64,000 nt of DNA, taken from NCBI RefSeq assembly GCF_015624485.1, contig NZ_CP061378.1, positions 3,596,001-3,660,000 on the forward strand, read 5' to 3'. The translations under genes were made by a program, and so were the position numbers. The notes beneath the pieces are model-generated. The model did not search any database, had not been told where the DNA came from, and saw nothing but the letters and a program-made list of their open reading frames with translations. Positions 27,177 through 36,548 of this stretch are shown in pieces (the stretch's first letter is position 1; each line of letters opens with the position of its first letter). The DNA comes from Bradyrhizobium genosp. L. Its GTDB lineage: Bacteria; Pseudomonadota; Alphaproteobacteria; Rhizobiales; Xanthobacteraceae.

Positions 27177-28308
27177 ATGCGCGCGGAAATCGAACGCCTT
27201 GTTGAAGAGATCAAGCAGTCAGTCGGGCTGCTGAGGAGGCATCTTTGACGTCGACCAATCGACGGCACGCCTCGCTGAGCTGAACAAGCTCGCCGAAGAT
27301 CCCAATCTCTGGAACGATCCCCAGAAGGCCCAGAAGCTGATGCAGGAGCGCACCTCATTGGAGGACGCTCTCTCTGGAATCGGCAAGGTCGAGCGGGAGC
27401 TCGATGACAACATCGGCATGATCGAGCTCGGCGAGGCCGAGAGCGACGCGAGCGTGGTGACGGAAGCCGAGGCCGCGCTCAAGGCGCTCAAGAAGGAGGT
27501 CGCCCGCCGCGAGCTCGAGGCGCTGCTCTCGGGCGAGGCTGATAGGTTCGATTCGTATCTCGAGGTTCACGCCGGCGCCGGCGGCACCGAGAGCCAGGAC
27601 TGGGCCGAGATGCTGCTGCGCATGTACACGCGCTGGGCCGAGAAGCATGGCTTCAAGATCGAATATCTCGAAGAGACCCAGGGCGAAGAAGCCGGCATCA
27701 AATCCGCGACCATCCAGATCAGCGGTCACAACGCCTATGGCTGGTTGAAGACCGAAGCGGGCGTGCACCGGCTGGTGCGGATATCGCCGTATGATTCCAA
27801 CGCGCGCCGGCACACTTCGTTTTCCAGCGTGGCGATCTTCCCGGTCGTCGACGACTCGATCAAGATCGACATCAAGGAATCCGACGTCCGTACCGACACG
27901 ATGCGCTCGGGCGGCGCCGGCGGTCAGCACGTCAACAAGACCGAATCCGCGGTGCGGTTGACGCATATTCCGACCGGCGTCGCCGTGGTCTGCCAGGCCG
28001 GCCGCTCCCAGCACAAGAACCGGGCGCAGGCCTGGGACATGCTGCGCGCGCGGCTCTACGAGATCGAGCTGAAGAAGCGCGAGGAGCAGGCCGCCGCCGA
28101 CCAGGCCGCCAAGACCGATATCGGCTGGGGCCACCAGATCCGCTCCTACGTGCTGCAGCCCTATCAGATGGTGAAGGACCTGCGCACCGGCGTGCAGACC
28201 TCCGACACGTCGGGTGTGCTCGACGGCGACCTCGACGAGTTCATGGCGGCGACATTGGCACAGCGTGCGTTCGGCACCGGGCCCGGTTCGGTCGAGGATG
28301 TGGATTAA
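27177..28308 (+). CDS. prfB: Peptide chain release factor 2, expressed by +1 frameshift
   Basis: RF2 ends translation at UGA and UAA. It is encoded in two frames: ATG at 27177 gives 23 codons ([20 protein letters not shown] and on) to an in-frame TGA at 27246; the main part continues from GAC at 27247 in the +1 frame to 28308. Total about 376 aa, normal for RF2. The peptidyl-hydrolysis motif [10 protein letters not shown] is present. The codon-recognition tripeptide is SPY ([14 protein letters not shown]), where E. coli has SPF. Annotation that starts at a later ATG in the +1 frame would wrongly shorten it. Confidence 0.95.
27234..27249 (+). promoter_or_regulatory. Programmed +1 frameshift site of prfB
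   Basis: AGGAGG (27234-27239), CAT, slippery CTT (27243-27245), TGA stop (27246-27248), C. This is the canonical arrangement: an internal Shine-Dalgarno 3 nt before CTT TGA C. When RF2 is low the ribosome slips +1 on CTT and reads GAC, giving autoregulation. Confidence 0.95.
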
Positions 28309-28311
28309 CCG

Positions 28312-29181
28312 ATGGCGCGGGTGGCCTTCATCGGGTTGGGACGGATGGGCCACGGCATGGCCGGCCGCTATCTCGATGCCGGCTTCACGGTCGCGGTGTG
28401 GAATCGCAGCAAGGCCAAGGCCGAGGATCTGATCGCGCGCGGCGCGCACTGGGCGACTTCGCCGGAGGACGCCGCGATCGACGCCGACGCCGTCGTCACA
28501 ATGGTCGCGGACGACGAAGCTTCGCGCGCCGTCTGGCTGACCAAGGACGGCGCCGCCGCGACGATGAAGGCGGGCACCATCGCGATCGAGTGCTCGACCG
28601 TGTCCTATCAGCACACGCTCGAGATGGCGAACGAGCTGCAAGGCCGCGGCCTGATCTACATCGATTGCCCCGTGACCGGCCTGCCGGAGGCGGCGGCTTC
28701 GGGCAAGCTGACGCTGCTGGTGGGAGCTGACGCCGCCGATCTCGAACGGGCGCGGCCGTATCTGGCGCCGATCGGCAGCACGATCCGGCATTTCGGCGCG
28801 GTCGGCACCGGCACCGTGTTCAAGCTGATCAACAATCTGATCGGTGCAGTGCAGATTGCTGGTCTTGCCGAGGGCGTCGCGATCGCCGAACAGGCCGGCC
28901 TCGACATGCAGCTGGTGGCCGAAGCGCTGGCGACCGGCGCGGTGGCGAGCCCACAGGTGATCCGCCACTCCAGGCGGATGATCGAGCGCAATTTCGCCGG
29001 CGCCTCCTTCACCGCCGCGCTGCGCCACAAGGACGCCGCCTACGCGGTGCGGCTCGCCGAGACGCTGCTGCCCGGCGTCCCCGTCAGCCGCGCCGCGCTC
29101 GCCGCCTACGACACGGCGAAGTCCCACGCGCCGGACGCCGACGAAGGCCAGATGATCGAGATCGTGTCGCGGCCGAAATAG
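28312..29181 (+). CDS. NAD(P)-dependent oxidoreductase, 3-hydroxyisobutyrate dehydrogenase family
   Basis: 289-aa beta-hydroxyacid dehydrogenase. Rossmann motif FIGLGRMGHGMAGRYLDAG at the N terminus; substrate loop CPVTGLPEAAASGKLTLLVG; catalytic Lys region GTGTVFKLINNLIGAVQIAGLAE. Full length for the family. Starts 3 nt after prfB and is probably co-transcribed with it. Substrate cannot be told; glyoxylate/succinate semialdehyde reductases share this layout. Confidence 0.9.
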   Translation: MARVAFIGLGRMGHGMAGRYLDAGFTVAVWNRSKAKAEDLIARGAHWATSPEDAAIDADAVVTMVADDEASRAVWLTKDGAAATMKAGTIAIECSTVSYQHTLEMANELQGRGLIYIDCPVTGLPEAAASGKLTLLVGADAADLERARPYLAPIGSTIRHFGAVGTGTVFKLINNLIGAVQIAGLAEGVAIAEQAGLDMQLVAEALATGAVASPQVIRHSRRMIERNFAGASFTAALRHKDAAYAVRLAETLLPGVPVSRAALAAYDTAKSHAPDADEGQMIEIVSRPK

Positions 29182-29260
29182 GCCGGCAGTTCGCGGGAAT
29201 CGGGTGGGAATTTTGGCCGCGGCCGGCTAGTCATCCTCCATGTGGGAATGAGAGCCGGAC

Positions 29261-30196
29261 ATGCCTTCCGCCGACAACAGCATCGATCGCCGCGACTGGG
29301 CGCTGCTGGGCCTGCTCTCGGTGCTGTGGGGCGGCTCGTTCTTCTTCAACGGCGTGATCCTGCGCGAACTGCCGCCGCTGACGCTGGTGCTGCTCCGCGT
29401 GGTGCTCGGCACGCTCCTCCTGCTGCCGCTGCTGCGGGCCGGGAAGATCGCGTTCCCGCAGGGCTGGTTGGGCTGGGCGCCGTTCGTCGCGATGGGACTG
29501 TTCAACAACGTGTTGCCGTTCTCGCTGATCGTGTTCGGCCAGACCTACATTCCGAGCGGGCTGGCCTCGATCCTCAATGCGACGACGCCGCTGTTCGCCG
29601 TTGCGATCATGGCGGTTGCCGGCGAGGAGCGGCTGCAGGCGCGCCGCGTGGCGGGCGTCATTGTCGGCCTGATCGGGGTTGCGATCCTGCATGGCGATGC
29701 GCTCGGCTTCGAGAGCAAGCAGGGCATCGGCATCCTGCTCTGCCTCGCGGGCGCCTTCAGCTACGGCATCGCGGCGCTGGTCGGACGGCGGCTGCCGCAG
29801 CGGGTGCCGCCACTGGGCACGGCGACGTTCCAGATGATGGCGTCGGCCGTGATGATGGCGCCCGTCGCCGGCGTGGTCGACAGGCCGTGGCTGCTGCCGA
29901 TGCCGCACGCCACGACATGGCTCGCGGTGCTCGGGTTGGCGGCGCTGTCGACGGCGCTGGCTTACATCGTGTTCTTTCAGATCCTGCAGCGCTCCGGCGC
30001 GACCAATGTGATGCTGGTGACGCTGCTCATTCCGGTCACCGCGATGTTGCTCGGCTATCTCGTGCTCGGCGAGCCGGTCGCGCTGCGCGAGGTGATCGGG
30101 GCGCTTGTCATCGCCAGTGCGCTGCTCCTGATCGACGGGCGCGTATTGGCTTGGTTCAGCCGCGCGCCTTCTTCCAGTCCGCATACCATCCGGTAA
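29261..30196 (+). CDS. EamA/DMT family transporter
   Basis: 311-aa membrane protein with two EamA repeats and about ten hydrophobic segments. Repeat 1 carries LSVLWGGSFFFNGVILRELPP and YIPSGLASILNATTPLF; repeat 2 carries the paired ATNVMLVTLLIPVTAMLLGYLVLGEP. The type is a small-metabolite exporter. Its 3' end overlaps the convergent carbamoyltransferase gene by 41 bp, so the last 13 codons are shared antisense. Confidence 0.9.
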   Translation: MPSADNSIDRRDWALLGLLSVLWGGSFFFNGVILRELPPLTLVLLRVVLGTLLLLPLLRAGKIAFPQGWLGWAPFVAMGLFNNVLPFSLIVFGQTYIPSGLASILNATTPLFAVAIMAVAGEERLQARRVAGVIVGLIGVAILHGDALGFESKQGIGILLCLAGAFSYGIAALVGRRLPQRVPPLGTATFQMMASAVMMAPVAGVVDRPWLLPMPHATTWLAVLGLAALSTALAYIVFFQILQRSGATNVMLVTLLIPVTAMLLGYLVLGEPVALREVIGALVIASALLLIDGRVLAWFSRAPSSSPHTIR

Positions 30197-32309
30197 ACCG
30201 TCCGCTATCGCGCTCGCCGCCGTGCCAGGCGGCGTAAGTCGTGCCGTCGTCGGCGACCAGCACCACGGCATCGAGACCTTTGGAGCGGCGCAGCGTGTCG
30301 ATCGCCTGCGCCGGCGTCTGCGCGATCGGACCCGCCACGTTGAACGAGGTATTGACCGACATCTCGACGCCGATGCGGCGGCCGAGCGCCTTCAGATACG
30401 CGTAGGTGAGGGGATCGTCGGCCTCGCGCACGATCTGGATGCGGCCGGTGCCGTCGGCGTGCACCACGGCCGGAATCTTCGCGCGCGCTTCGGGCTTCGA
30501 ATGCGCCGTGAGCACCATGTAGTTATAGGCGTTGTAGTCTCCGTCGGAGGCGCCGTCCTCGAGCTCGAAATAGTCACGCGCGCTCTCGAGCGTCGCCATC
30601 GGTGCAAGCGGACGGATCGCCTCGCGATACTTGACGCGCTCGTTCAGACGCTCGCGCACGTCGGGATCGCAGGGGTTGGCGAGGATCGAGCGATGGCCGA
30701 GCGCGCGTGGGCCGGTCTCCGCGGCGCCCTGATAGATCGCGATCACGCCGCCTTGCGCGACCATGCTCGCCATCAGGTCGGCGATTGCGTCGCGGCCAAC
30801 GGGTGTCGCGACATTGCCGATCTCCGCCGAGGCGACATCGTCGGTCTTCAGCGCGTCGCCGATGTTGGCGTTTGACGGCGGCAGGCCGCAATAGAATGCG
30901 TGCGACAGCGGCGCGCCGCGCGGGGCGCCGGCCATATGCGCGAACAGCCAGGCCGCGCCGATCGGCACGCCGGGATCGCCGGGCACGGGCGGTATCCACA
31001 TATGCAGCCGTGTCTTGCGCTGCTGCGCTTGTTCGAACCACGCCTCGTTGAAGTGCTCGAGCAGCCGCATGTTGCCGAGCGCATTCAGCGCCACGCCGCC
31101 GGTCAGCACCAGGCGATCGGTGCCGGTCGTGCGCAGGAGATGATCGATGACATGGACCATCGCATCCTCGAAAACCAGCTGCGTCGCGGCGGCCTTGTCG
31201 AGCCGATCCCTGGTATCGGGGCGGTGGTTGATGTCCTCGACGCGCAGCACGGCGTCGGGATTCCAGAGCTGGTCGGGCCGCAGCGGCGGCCCGATGATGT
31301 CGATCAGCGGCTGGTGATAGGGATTGTCGGCGGGATCGGCATACCAATTGGCCATCGCGCGATTGAGCTGTACGGTGCCGTTGGGGCCGAGCTGCAACAC
31401 GTCCTTCAGGCGCGCATAATACGGATTGGTGGCGCGGTTCATGTCGCCCCAGGCGGCAGCGCCCATGTAGCGGCCTTCGCTGGAGAGCCAGGTCCAGCCG
31501 CCCTGACTGGACGAGATCACGGTGTAGAAGGCGCCGAGCGAATCGAACAGGCTCTCATTGCAGGAGAGCTGCTTCATCTCGCCATTCTCGGCGACATAGA
31601 GCGAGACCGAGCCGACATCGCCGGTGCCGTCGAGCACCGCGATCGCGACCGGCCCGCTCACATCGGCGAATGGCGAGGCCGTGTAGGAGTACCAGGCGTG
31701 GTTGTCGTGATGCGGCATGCAGATCAGCGGCAGCCCTTCAGGCAGTCCGTAGATCCGCGTCAGCTTGCGCGACAGCCGGCGCACCTGGTCCATCTGGCGC
31801 AAATTGATCGCGGGCGCGATCGGCGCGCGCAACAGTTTGAGACTATCAGGGGCCTCCTCGAACGAAGTGCGGATCAGCATCGCCAGCAGCGCCGGGTAAT
31901 CCCAGGTCGTGACGAAGGCATCGATATCGCCGATGTCGCGGCCCATCCGCTGCAGCACGCGGCGCATGTCGTCGAGCGCGTGCTGCGGGAATTCGTTGGT
32001 GTGCTTGTTGCCGGAGAAGCGCTCTTCCTCGTTGTTGACGATCAGGCGCGGCCCGTCCTTCTGCGTCACCTCGACCAGCGCGACGCCGGTGTTGTGCGTG
32101 CCGGGGCAGGCGAGGCCTGCGATATAGACGGTCTCGCCGCGCTGCAGCCGATCGCGCACCTTCGCGATGGTGGCCTTGGCGACGTCGCCGTTCAGCTTGT
32201 GCAGGCCGCGACGCGCCAGCGCGGCCTCGCTCAGGCGGCGCGTAAGTTGATAGCCCCACGCCGCCAATCGCGGGTGACGCGGACCGATACGGATTTCCGG
32301 CTTGAGCAA
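30156..32309 (-). CDS. Carbamoyltransferase, NodU/CmcH family
   Basis: 717-aa enzyme that would transfer a carbamoyl group, via a carbamoyl-adenylate, to a hydroxyl of a sugar or secondary metabolite. N-terminal ASKHA-like half: VYIAGLACPGTHNTGVAL, NNEEERFSGNKH, the HHDNHA motif (about 200-205), LDGTGDVGSVSLY and LTGGVALNALGN. C-terminal YrdC-like half: ETGPRALGHRSILANP, PLAPM, EMSVNTSFN. TTG start at 32309 chosen because GAGG lies 7 nt upstream; no ATG fits. Longer than the roughly 570-600 aa of NodU. It stands alone, divergent from a binding protein; the 3' end overlaps the DMT gene. Confidence 0.88.
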   Translation of the reverse strand: MLKPEIRIGPRHPRLAAWGYQLTRRLSEAALARRGLHKLNGDVAKATIAKVRDRLQRGETVYIAGLACPGTHNTGVALVEVTQKDGPRLIVNNEEERFSGNKHTNEFPQHALDDMRRVLQRMGRDIGDIDAFVTTWDYPALLAMLIRTSFEEAPDSLKLLRAPIAPAINLRQMDQVRRLSRKLTRIYGLPEGLPLICMPHHDNHAWYSYTASPFADVSGPVAIAVLDGTGDVGSVSLYVAENGEMKQLSCNESLFDSLGAFYTVISSSQGGWTWLSSEGRYMGAAAWGDMNRATNPYYARLKDVLQLGPNGTVQLNRAMANWYADPADNPYHQPLIDIIGPPLRPDQLWNPDAVLRVEDINHRPDTRDRLDKAAATQLVFEDAMVHVIDHLLRTTGTDRLVLTGGVALNALGNMRLLEHFNEAWFEQAQQRKTRLHMWIPPVPGDPGVPIGAAWLFAHMAGAPRGAPLSHAFYCGLPPSNANIGDALKTDDVASAEIGNVATPVGRDAIADLMASMVAQGGVIAIYQGAAETGPRALGHRSILANPCDPDVRERLNERVKYREAIRPLAPMATLESARDYFELEDGASDGDYNAYNYMVLTAHSKPEARAKIPAVVHADGTGRIQIVREADDPLTYAYLKALGRRIGVEMSVNTSFNVAGPIAQTPAQAIDTLRRSKGLDAVVLVADDGTTYAAWHGGERDSGRFTGWYADWKKARG

Positions 32310-32471
32310 CAGAGCGCCTCTATTCGTGATCCAGTCCCCGGGATCATCAATCACAAATAACGTCAGGCAACAATGCCGTTTCGTGGAACGGAAAAATCCA
32401 GGCGCTTGCCAGCACGTCGGTGACTTGCGAGACTTAGTCCCAAAATCAGCGACAAAAATCGGGAGGAAACA

Positions 32472-33707
32472 ATGCCGGCTCGTCACGGATATATTGGCGC
32501 GGTGGTGGCCTTCGCAAGTGCCGCACTGATCGCGAGCGCGGCCCACGCGCAGAAGAAGTATGATCCCGGCGCAACCGATACCGAGATCAAGATCGGCAAC
32601 ATCATGCCGTACAGCGGACCGGCGTCGTCCTATGGCGTGATCGGCAAGACGGAGGCCGCGTTCTTCCGGATGATCAACGATCAGGGCGGCATCAACGGCC
32701 GCAAGATCAACTTCATCTCCTACGACGACGCCTATTCGCCGCCGAAGGCGATCGAGCAGGCGCGCAAGCTGGTCGAGAGCGACGAGGTGCTGCTGATCTT
32801 CCAGCCGCTCGGCACGCCGTCGAATTCGGCGATCATGAAATACATGAACGCCAAGAAGGTGCCGCAATTGTTCGTCGCCTCCGGCGGCACCAAGTTCGGT
32901 GATCCCAAGAACTTTCCCTGGACGATGGGCTTTCAGCCCAACTACCAGAGCGAGGGGCGAATCTATGCCAAATACATTCTCGACAAGTTTCCGGGCAGCA
33001 AGATCGCGGTGTTCTGGCAGAACGACGACGCCGGCAAGGATCAGGTCAAGGGCCTGAAGGATGGCCTCGGCGACAAGGTCAACATGATCATCGCCGAGAA
33101 GTCCTACGAGGTCAGCGATCCCTCGATCGATTCCCAGATCGTCGCGCTGCACGATTCCGGCGCCGACATCTTCTTCTCCTGGGCCGCACCGAAGGGCTCG
33201 GCGCAGGCGATCCGCAAGGTCGGCGAGCTCGGCTGGAAGCCGAAATTCTTCCTCGCCAACACGGCGACCTCGGTCGCCTCGGTGCTGAAGCCGGCGGGGC
33301 TGGAGAATGCCAAAGGCATCATCTCGACTGCCTATCTGAAGGACCCGACCGACCCGACCTGGGACAAGGATCCCGCCGTCAACAATTGGCGCGCCTTCAT
33401 GGACAAGTACTATCCCGACGGCGACAAGGGCAACGCCAACAATCTCTATGGCTATGTCCAGGCCGAGGCCATGGTACAGGTCTTGAAGCAGTGCGGCGAC
33501 ACGCTGACCCGCGAGAACGTGATGAAGCAAGCCGCCAATCTGAGAAATTTTCACTCCGACCTGATGCTGCCCGGCGTCATGGTCAACACCTCGCCGGACG
33601 ACTATTTTCCGATCGAGCAGATGCAGCTGATGCGGTTCAACGGCGAAGCGTGGGAGCTGTTCGGCGACGTGATCACGGGCGAGGTGGGGCACGACGCGAC
33701 GCGGTAA
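32472..33707 (+). CDS. ABC transporter periplasmic binding protein, branched-chain amino acid type
   Basis: 411-aa Leu/Ile/Val-binding-protein-like solute receptor. Signal peptide to about AHAQ (26); then ATDTEIKIGNIMPYSGPASSYG, GGINGRKINFISYDDAYSPPKA and AVFWQNDDAGKDQVKGL, all typical. RBS GGGAGG (32460-32465) precedes the ATG. No permease or ATPase genes adjoin it, so it is an orphan receptor; large orphan sets are a feature of Bradyrhizobium. Ligand unknown. Confidence 0.93.
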   Translation: MPARHGYIGAVVAFASAALIASAAHAQKKYDPGATDTEIKIGNIMPYSGPASSYGVIGKTEAAFFRMINDQGGINGRKINFISYDDAYSPPKAIEQARKLVESDEVLLIFQPLGTPSNSAIMKYMNAKKVPQLFVASGGTKFGDPKNFPWTMGFQPNYQSEGRIYAKYILDKFPGSKIAVFWQNDDAGKDQVKGLKDGLGDKVNMIIAEKSYEVSDPSIDSQIVALHDSGADIFFSWAAPKGSAQAIRKVGELGWKPKFFLANTATSVASVLKPAGLENAKGIISTAYLKDPTDPTWDKDPAVNNWRAFMDKYYPDGDKGNANNLYGYVQAEAMVQVLKQCGDTLTRENVMKQAANLRNFHSDLMLPGVMVNTSPDDYFPIEQMQLMRFNGEAWELFGDVITGEVGHDATR

Positions 33708-33742
33708 CGGGGCAGGCGGTCAGGCGATCCGGACTTAGCCGT

Positions 33743-33784
33743 CGTCATTCCGGGGGCTTGCGCCAAGGGGCGCGCCCAATGACG
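33743..33784. repeat. Hairpin repeat in a convergent gap
   Basis: CGTCATT (33743-33749) and AATGACG (33778-33784) bracket a GC-rich centre. The arms resemble the ends of a longer CGTCATTCC-type Bradyrhizobium intergenic repeat from memory. It lies between the binding protein and the O-antigen ligase-like gene and may terminate both. Confidence 0.5.
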
Positions 33785-33789
33785 GAGGG

Positions 33790-35115
33790 TTATGTTGCTT
33801 CGCTCATCCGGGCTACGCGCCGCTCGGCCAAAATCTTCTCCGGCTTCTGCGCGCGGAGCGCCATGCCGCCGGCGACGCCGATGCCGATCACATACATCCA
33901 GCCCTCGTGAAAATCCGACAGATGCGAGTTGAACAGCGAGCTCGTGACGTTCTGCACGACGATGGCGAGCCCGATCCAGCTCACGAGATCGCGGCCGGCG
34001 AACAGACGGATGTGGGCATACCACATGGCGTAGAGCAGGAAGATGCCGAGAAGTCCCCACTGGATCGCGACATTGAGCGTCTGGTTGTGCGGGTTGTTGA
34101 CCACCTCGGCGGCGAGGCCGGTCTGTCCGATCGCATCCTGCGCGAACAGATGCCTGATCGTTCCGGTGCCGTGCCCGACGAGCGGCGCCTCGTGGATGAA
34201 TTTCACCGACTTCCGCCAATAGGTCAGCCGCTGCGCGGTCGATGCGATGCCGGAGATATCCCGGGCGCGATATTCGACGCCGATATCGGCGATGCGATGG
34301 CGCAGATAGGGCGAGGTGGTCCAGACCACGAGGCTCGCCACTGCGACGCCGGCGAACAGCAGCCGCGTGGCGCCGCGACCGAGATGCAGTGCCGCGAACA
34401 GGATCAGCAGCACCGGCATATAGACCAGTGCGGTGCGTGCGGAGACGACATAGAGCATGTTGGCCGTGAACAGCAGGATCAGCGCAACGCAACCCGCTGC
34501 GACCGGCCAGCGTCGTTGGCGCAACGCCGCCAGCGCAGGCAGCGCCAGCGCGAAGGCGCACAGTGCGAACTCCTGGCTCTGGTCGAGATAGTTCTTCACC
34601 GGCACGCCGTCGGACGCGGTGTGGGCGAGCTTGAACTGCGGCCACGCCAGCACGATCCAGGACAGCACCATCAGCAGCGTACAGGAGATCAGGAACGCAG
34701 CGAACACCCAGAGCCCGCGCTGCGAGCGCTGGAAGTAGCCGAGCAGGAACGGCAGCAGCAGCAGCTTGCCGATCGGCTTAATGCCCTGCAGCCGTTCGGC
34801 CCAGTCTACCTCCGACCAGGTCATGCCGAGCAGCGCGAGGGCGACCAGCGCCAGAGGCAATGCGCAGGCCGGGTTCGCGAGATCGAGCACGAACTGTTCC
34901 CAGTCGACGGTCGGGATCACCGCGACCAGCCAAAGCAGCATGAAGACCGCGAGCGCCGTGGTCGACCACGGCAGCGACGCCGCGGCCAGCACGATCAGGA
35001 CGTCGGTCGTTCGGGCATAGGCGGTCGAGCCGGGCCCGTAACGATCGCGCCACGGCGCTGCGGGCCTGATCGCGATATCGATGGCGCCGGGTTTGGCGAT
35101 CATGAGCTGCATCAC
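33790..35115 (-). CDS. O-antigen ligase-like (Wzy/WaaL family) membrane protein
   Basis: 441-aa polytopic protein with about eleven hydrophobic segments. A long periplasmic loop (about 285-355) contains RLTYWRKSVKFIHEAPLVGHGTGT and NNPHNQTLNVAIQWGLLG; the GxGxG and H-N-x-x-L features match the Wzy_C/WaaL domain. It would polymerise glycan repeats or attach them to a lipid acceptor. The start is GTG at 35115, overlapping the upstream stop (GTGA); ATG at 35112 or 35103 are alternatives. Last gene of the polysaccharide operon. A frame near the start codes for Arg-rich cytoplasmic residues. Confidence 0.88.
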   Translation of the reverse strand: MMQLMIAKPGAIDIAIRPAAPWRDRYGPGSTAYARTTDVLIVLAAASLPWSTTALAVFMLLWLVAVIPTVDWEQFVLDLANPACALPLALVALALLGMTWSEVDWAERLQGIKPIGKLLLLPFLLGYFQRSQRGLWVFAAFLISCTLLMVLSWIVLAWPQFKLAHTASDGVPVKNYLDQSQEFALCAFALALPALAALRQRRWPVAAGCVALILLFTANMLYVVSARTALVYMPVLLILFAALHLGRGATRLLFAGVAVASLVVWTTSPYLRHRIADIGVEYRARDISGIASTAQRLTYWRKSVKFIHEAPLVGHGTGTIRHLFAQDAIGQTGLAAEVVNNPHNQTLNVAIQWGLLGIFLLYAMWYAHIRLFAGRDLVSWIGLAIVVQNVTSSLFNSHLSDFHEGWMYVIGIGVAGGMALRAQKPEKILAERRVARMSEAT

Positions 35116-36548
35116 ATGCCGTGGGCGGCGAGCCCGTCGAGGACCGGCGCAGCGGCCGAGGCGTGGTGGGCCGCCAGCGCGTTATCGACCGCGATGCGGT
35201 GGGCGAGGAGATCGCGTGCCTGGGTCTCGTGGCCGAAGCGCTCGGCGAGTTCGGACCGGCGTTCACGGATCTTGGCCCGCCATTCGCCCTGTCGTGCCAG
35301 CACGCGTGTGACCGAGGCGCAGATCGCGTCGATCGAGAACGGATCGAAATAGTCGGCGAGATCGCCGGCGACCTCGCGAAAGACGGCGATGTCGGAGCAC
35401 AGCACCGGGGTGTTGACCGCGAATGCCTCGATGATCGGGACGCCAAAACCCTCGGCCAGGCTCGGCATGATCAGGCCGTCGGCCTGCGCGATCAGCGCGG
35501 TCTTCTCATGCTCGTCGACATAGCCGGAGAATTTGACGTTCTTCGGCAGGTTCCGCGTCTTGCTCATGCCGCCGGCATAGCCGATGACGATCAGATCGGC
35601 CTGCGGCAACTTGCGGAACGCGCGGATCACCGCGGCAAGGTTCTTGCGAGGCTCGTTCGACACGATGACGACAAAGCTTGGCCGCGCCCGACGCGCCGTC
35701 GGCATCGGCAGAGCCGGCACGGACGGCTCGTCAGCCACGTCGAAGCGGGTGCGCGGATAGACCACGCGCGCCGGAATGTCGACGAATTGCGGGAGAAGGG
35801 CGCGAAACCGGTTCAGGCTGTAGTTCGAGACGAAGGCCAGTTCGTCGGCCTGATGCACGCTAGTGAACAGGCGCGACAGGAACAACCGGGTGGCGACGTC
35901 ATCGAGCTTGAGATCGGTGATCGGCAACAGGTCGTGGATCACGCAGATGACCTTGGCGCCGGGACGGCGCCGGATCGCAACCCGCGTCGGGGTGTCGACG
36001 AGGATGATGTCGTAGTCGCTGGCGTCGACCCGCGGCGGCGGCAGCCGGGTCAGCGCCGACGTATCCTGATAGGTGTAGAAGGCCGGCTCGAGCATGAATT
36101 CGCCGAACAGCCCGAGGTGACGCAGATCGGTCGGAACGTATTCGAGGCCCGCGGTGCTGTTCTCGATCAGCTCGACGCGGGTCGGCAGCAGATGAAGCGC
36201 ACGCAGGAACGCGACGATGAATTCCCATGAGGTCGCGGCATTGTACTTGTGCTTGAACCAGTCGACGGTGCGGCGCAGGCCGCCGCGCATCAGCGGCGAA
36301 TCCATGTTGGTTTCGTCGAGGAAGCGGTAGAGCGCGAGCAGCTCGATCAGCCGCGAATCCTCCGGCAATAGCCGGGTGCGCTGCTGGCGGCGGCGCAGCT
36401 TGCGGTAGCGGCGCGTGGTCTCCACCAATAACGTCAGCTGATGGCCGTCGGCCGACAGCGAGCGGATCAGTTCGCGCGTGAAGTGGAAGATGCCGCGCTT
36501 GTGGTTGGGCTCGCCGAGCGCCTCGCTGACGACCAGGATCTTCTTCAT
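35112..36548 (-). CDS. GT4 family glycosyltransferase
   Basis: 478-aa GT-B enzyme. It starts MKKILVVSEALGEPNHKRGI; a long N-terminal domain has YDIILVDTPTRVAI; the C-terminal domain has FVVIVSNEPRKNLAAVIRAF, IGYAGGMSKTRNLPKNVKFSGYVDEHEKTALIAQADGL split over two segments, and the EX7E donor motif in LAEGFGVPIIEAF. ATG at 36548 overlaps the TGA of the ATPase gene (ATGA). Acts in assembly of the glycan handled by this operon; sugar unknown. Confidence 0.92.
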   Translation of the reverse strand: MKKILVVSEALGEPNHKRGIFHFTRELIRSLSADGHQLTLLVETTRRYRKLRRRQQRTRLLPEDSRLIELLALYRFLDETNMDSPLMRGGLRRTVDWFKHKYNAATSWEFIVAFLRALHLLPTRVELIENSTAGLEYVPTDLRHLGLFGEFMLEPAFYTYQDTSALTRLPPPRVDASDYDIILVDTPTRVAIRRRPGAKVICVIHDLLPITDLKLDDVATRLFLSRLFTSVHQADELAFVSNYSLNRFRALLPQFVDIPARVVYPRTRFDVADEPSVPALPMPTARRARPSFVVIVSNEPRKNLAAVIRAFRKLPQADLIVIGYAGGMSKTRNLPKNVKFSGYVDEHEKTALIAQADGLIMPSLAEGFGVPIIEAFAVNTPVLCSDIAVFREVAGDLADYFDPFSIDAICASVTRVLARQGEWRAKIRERRSELAERFGHETQARDLLAHRIAVDNALAAHHASAAAPVLDGLAAHGM

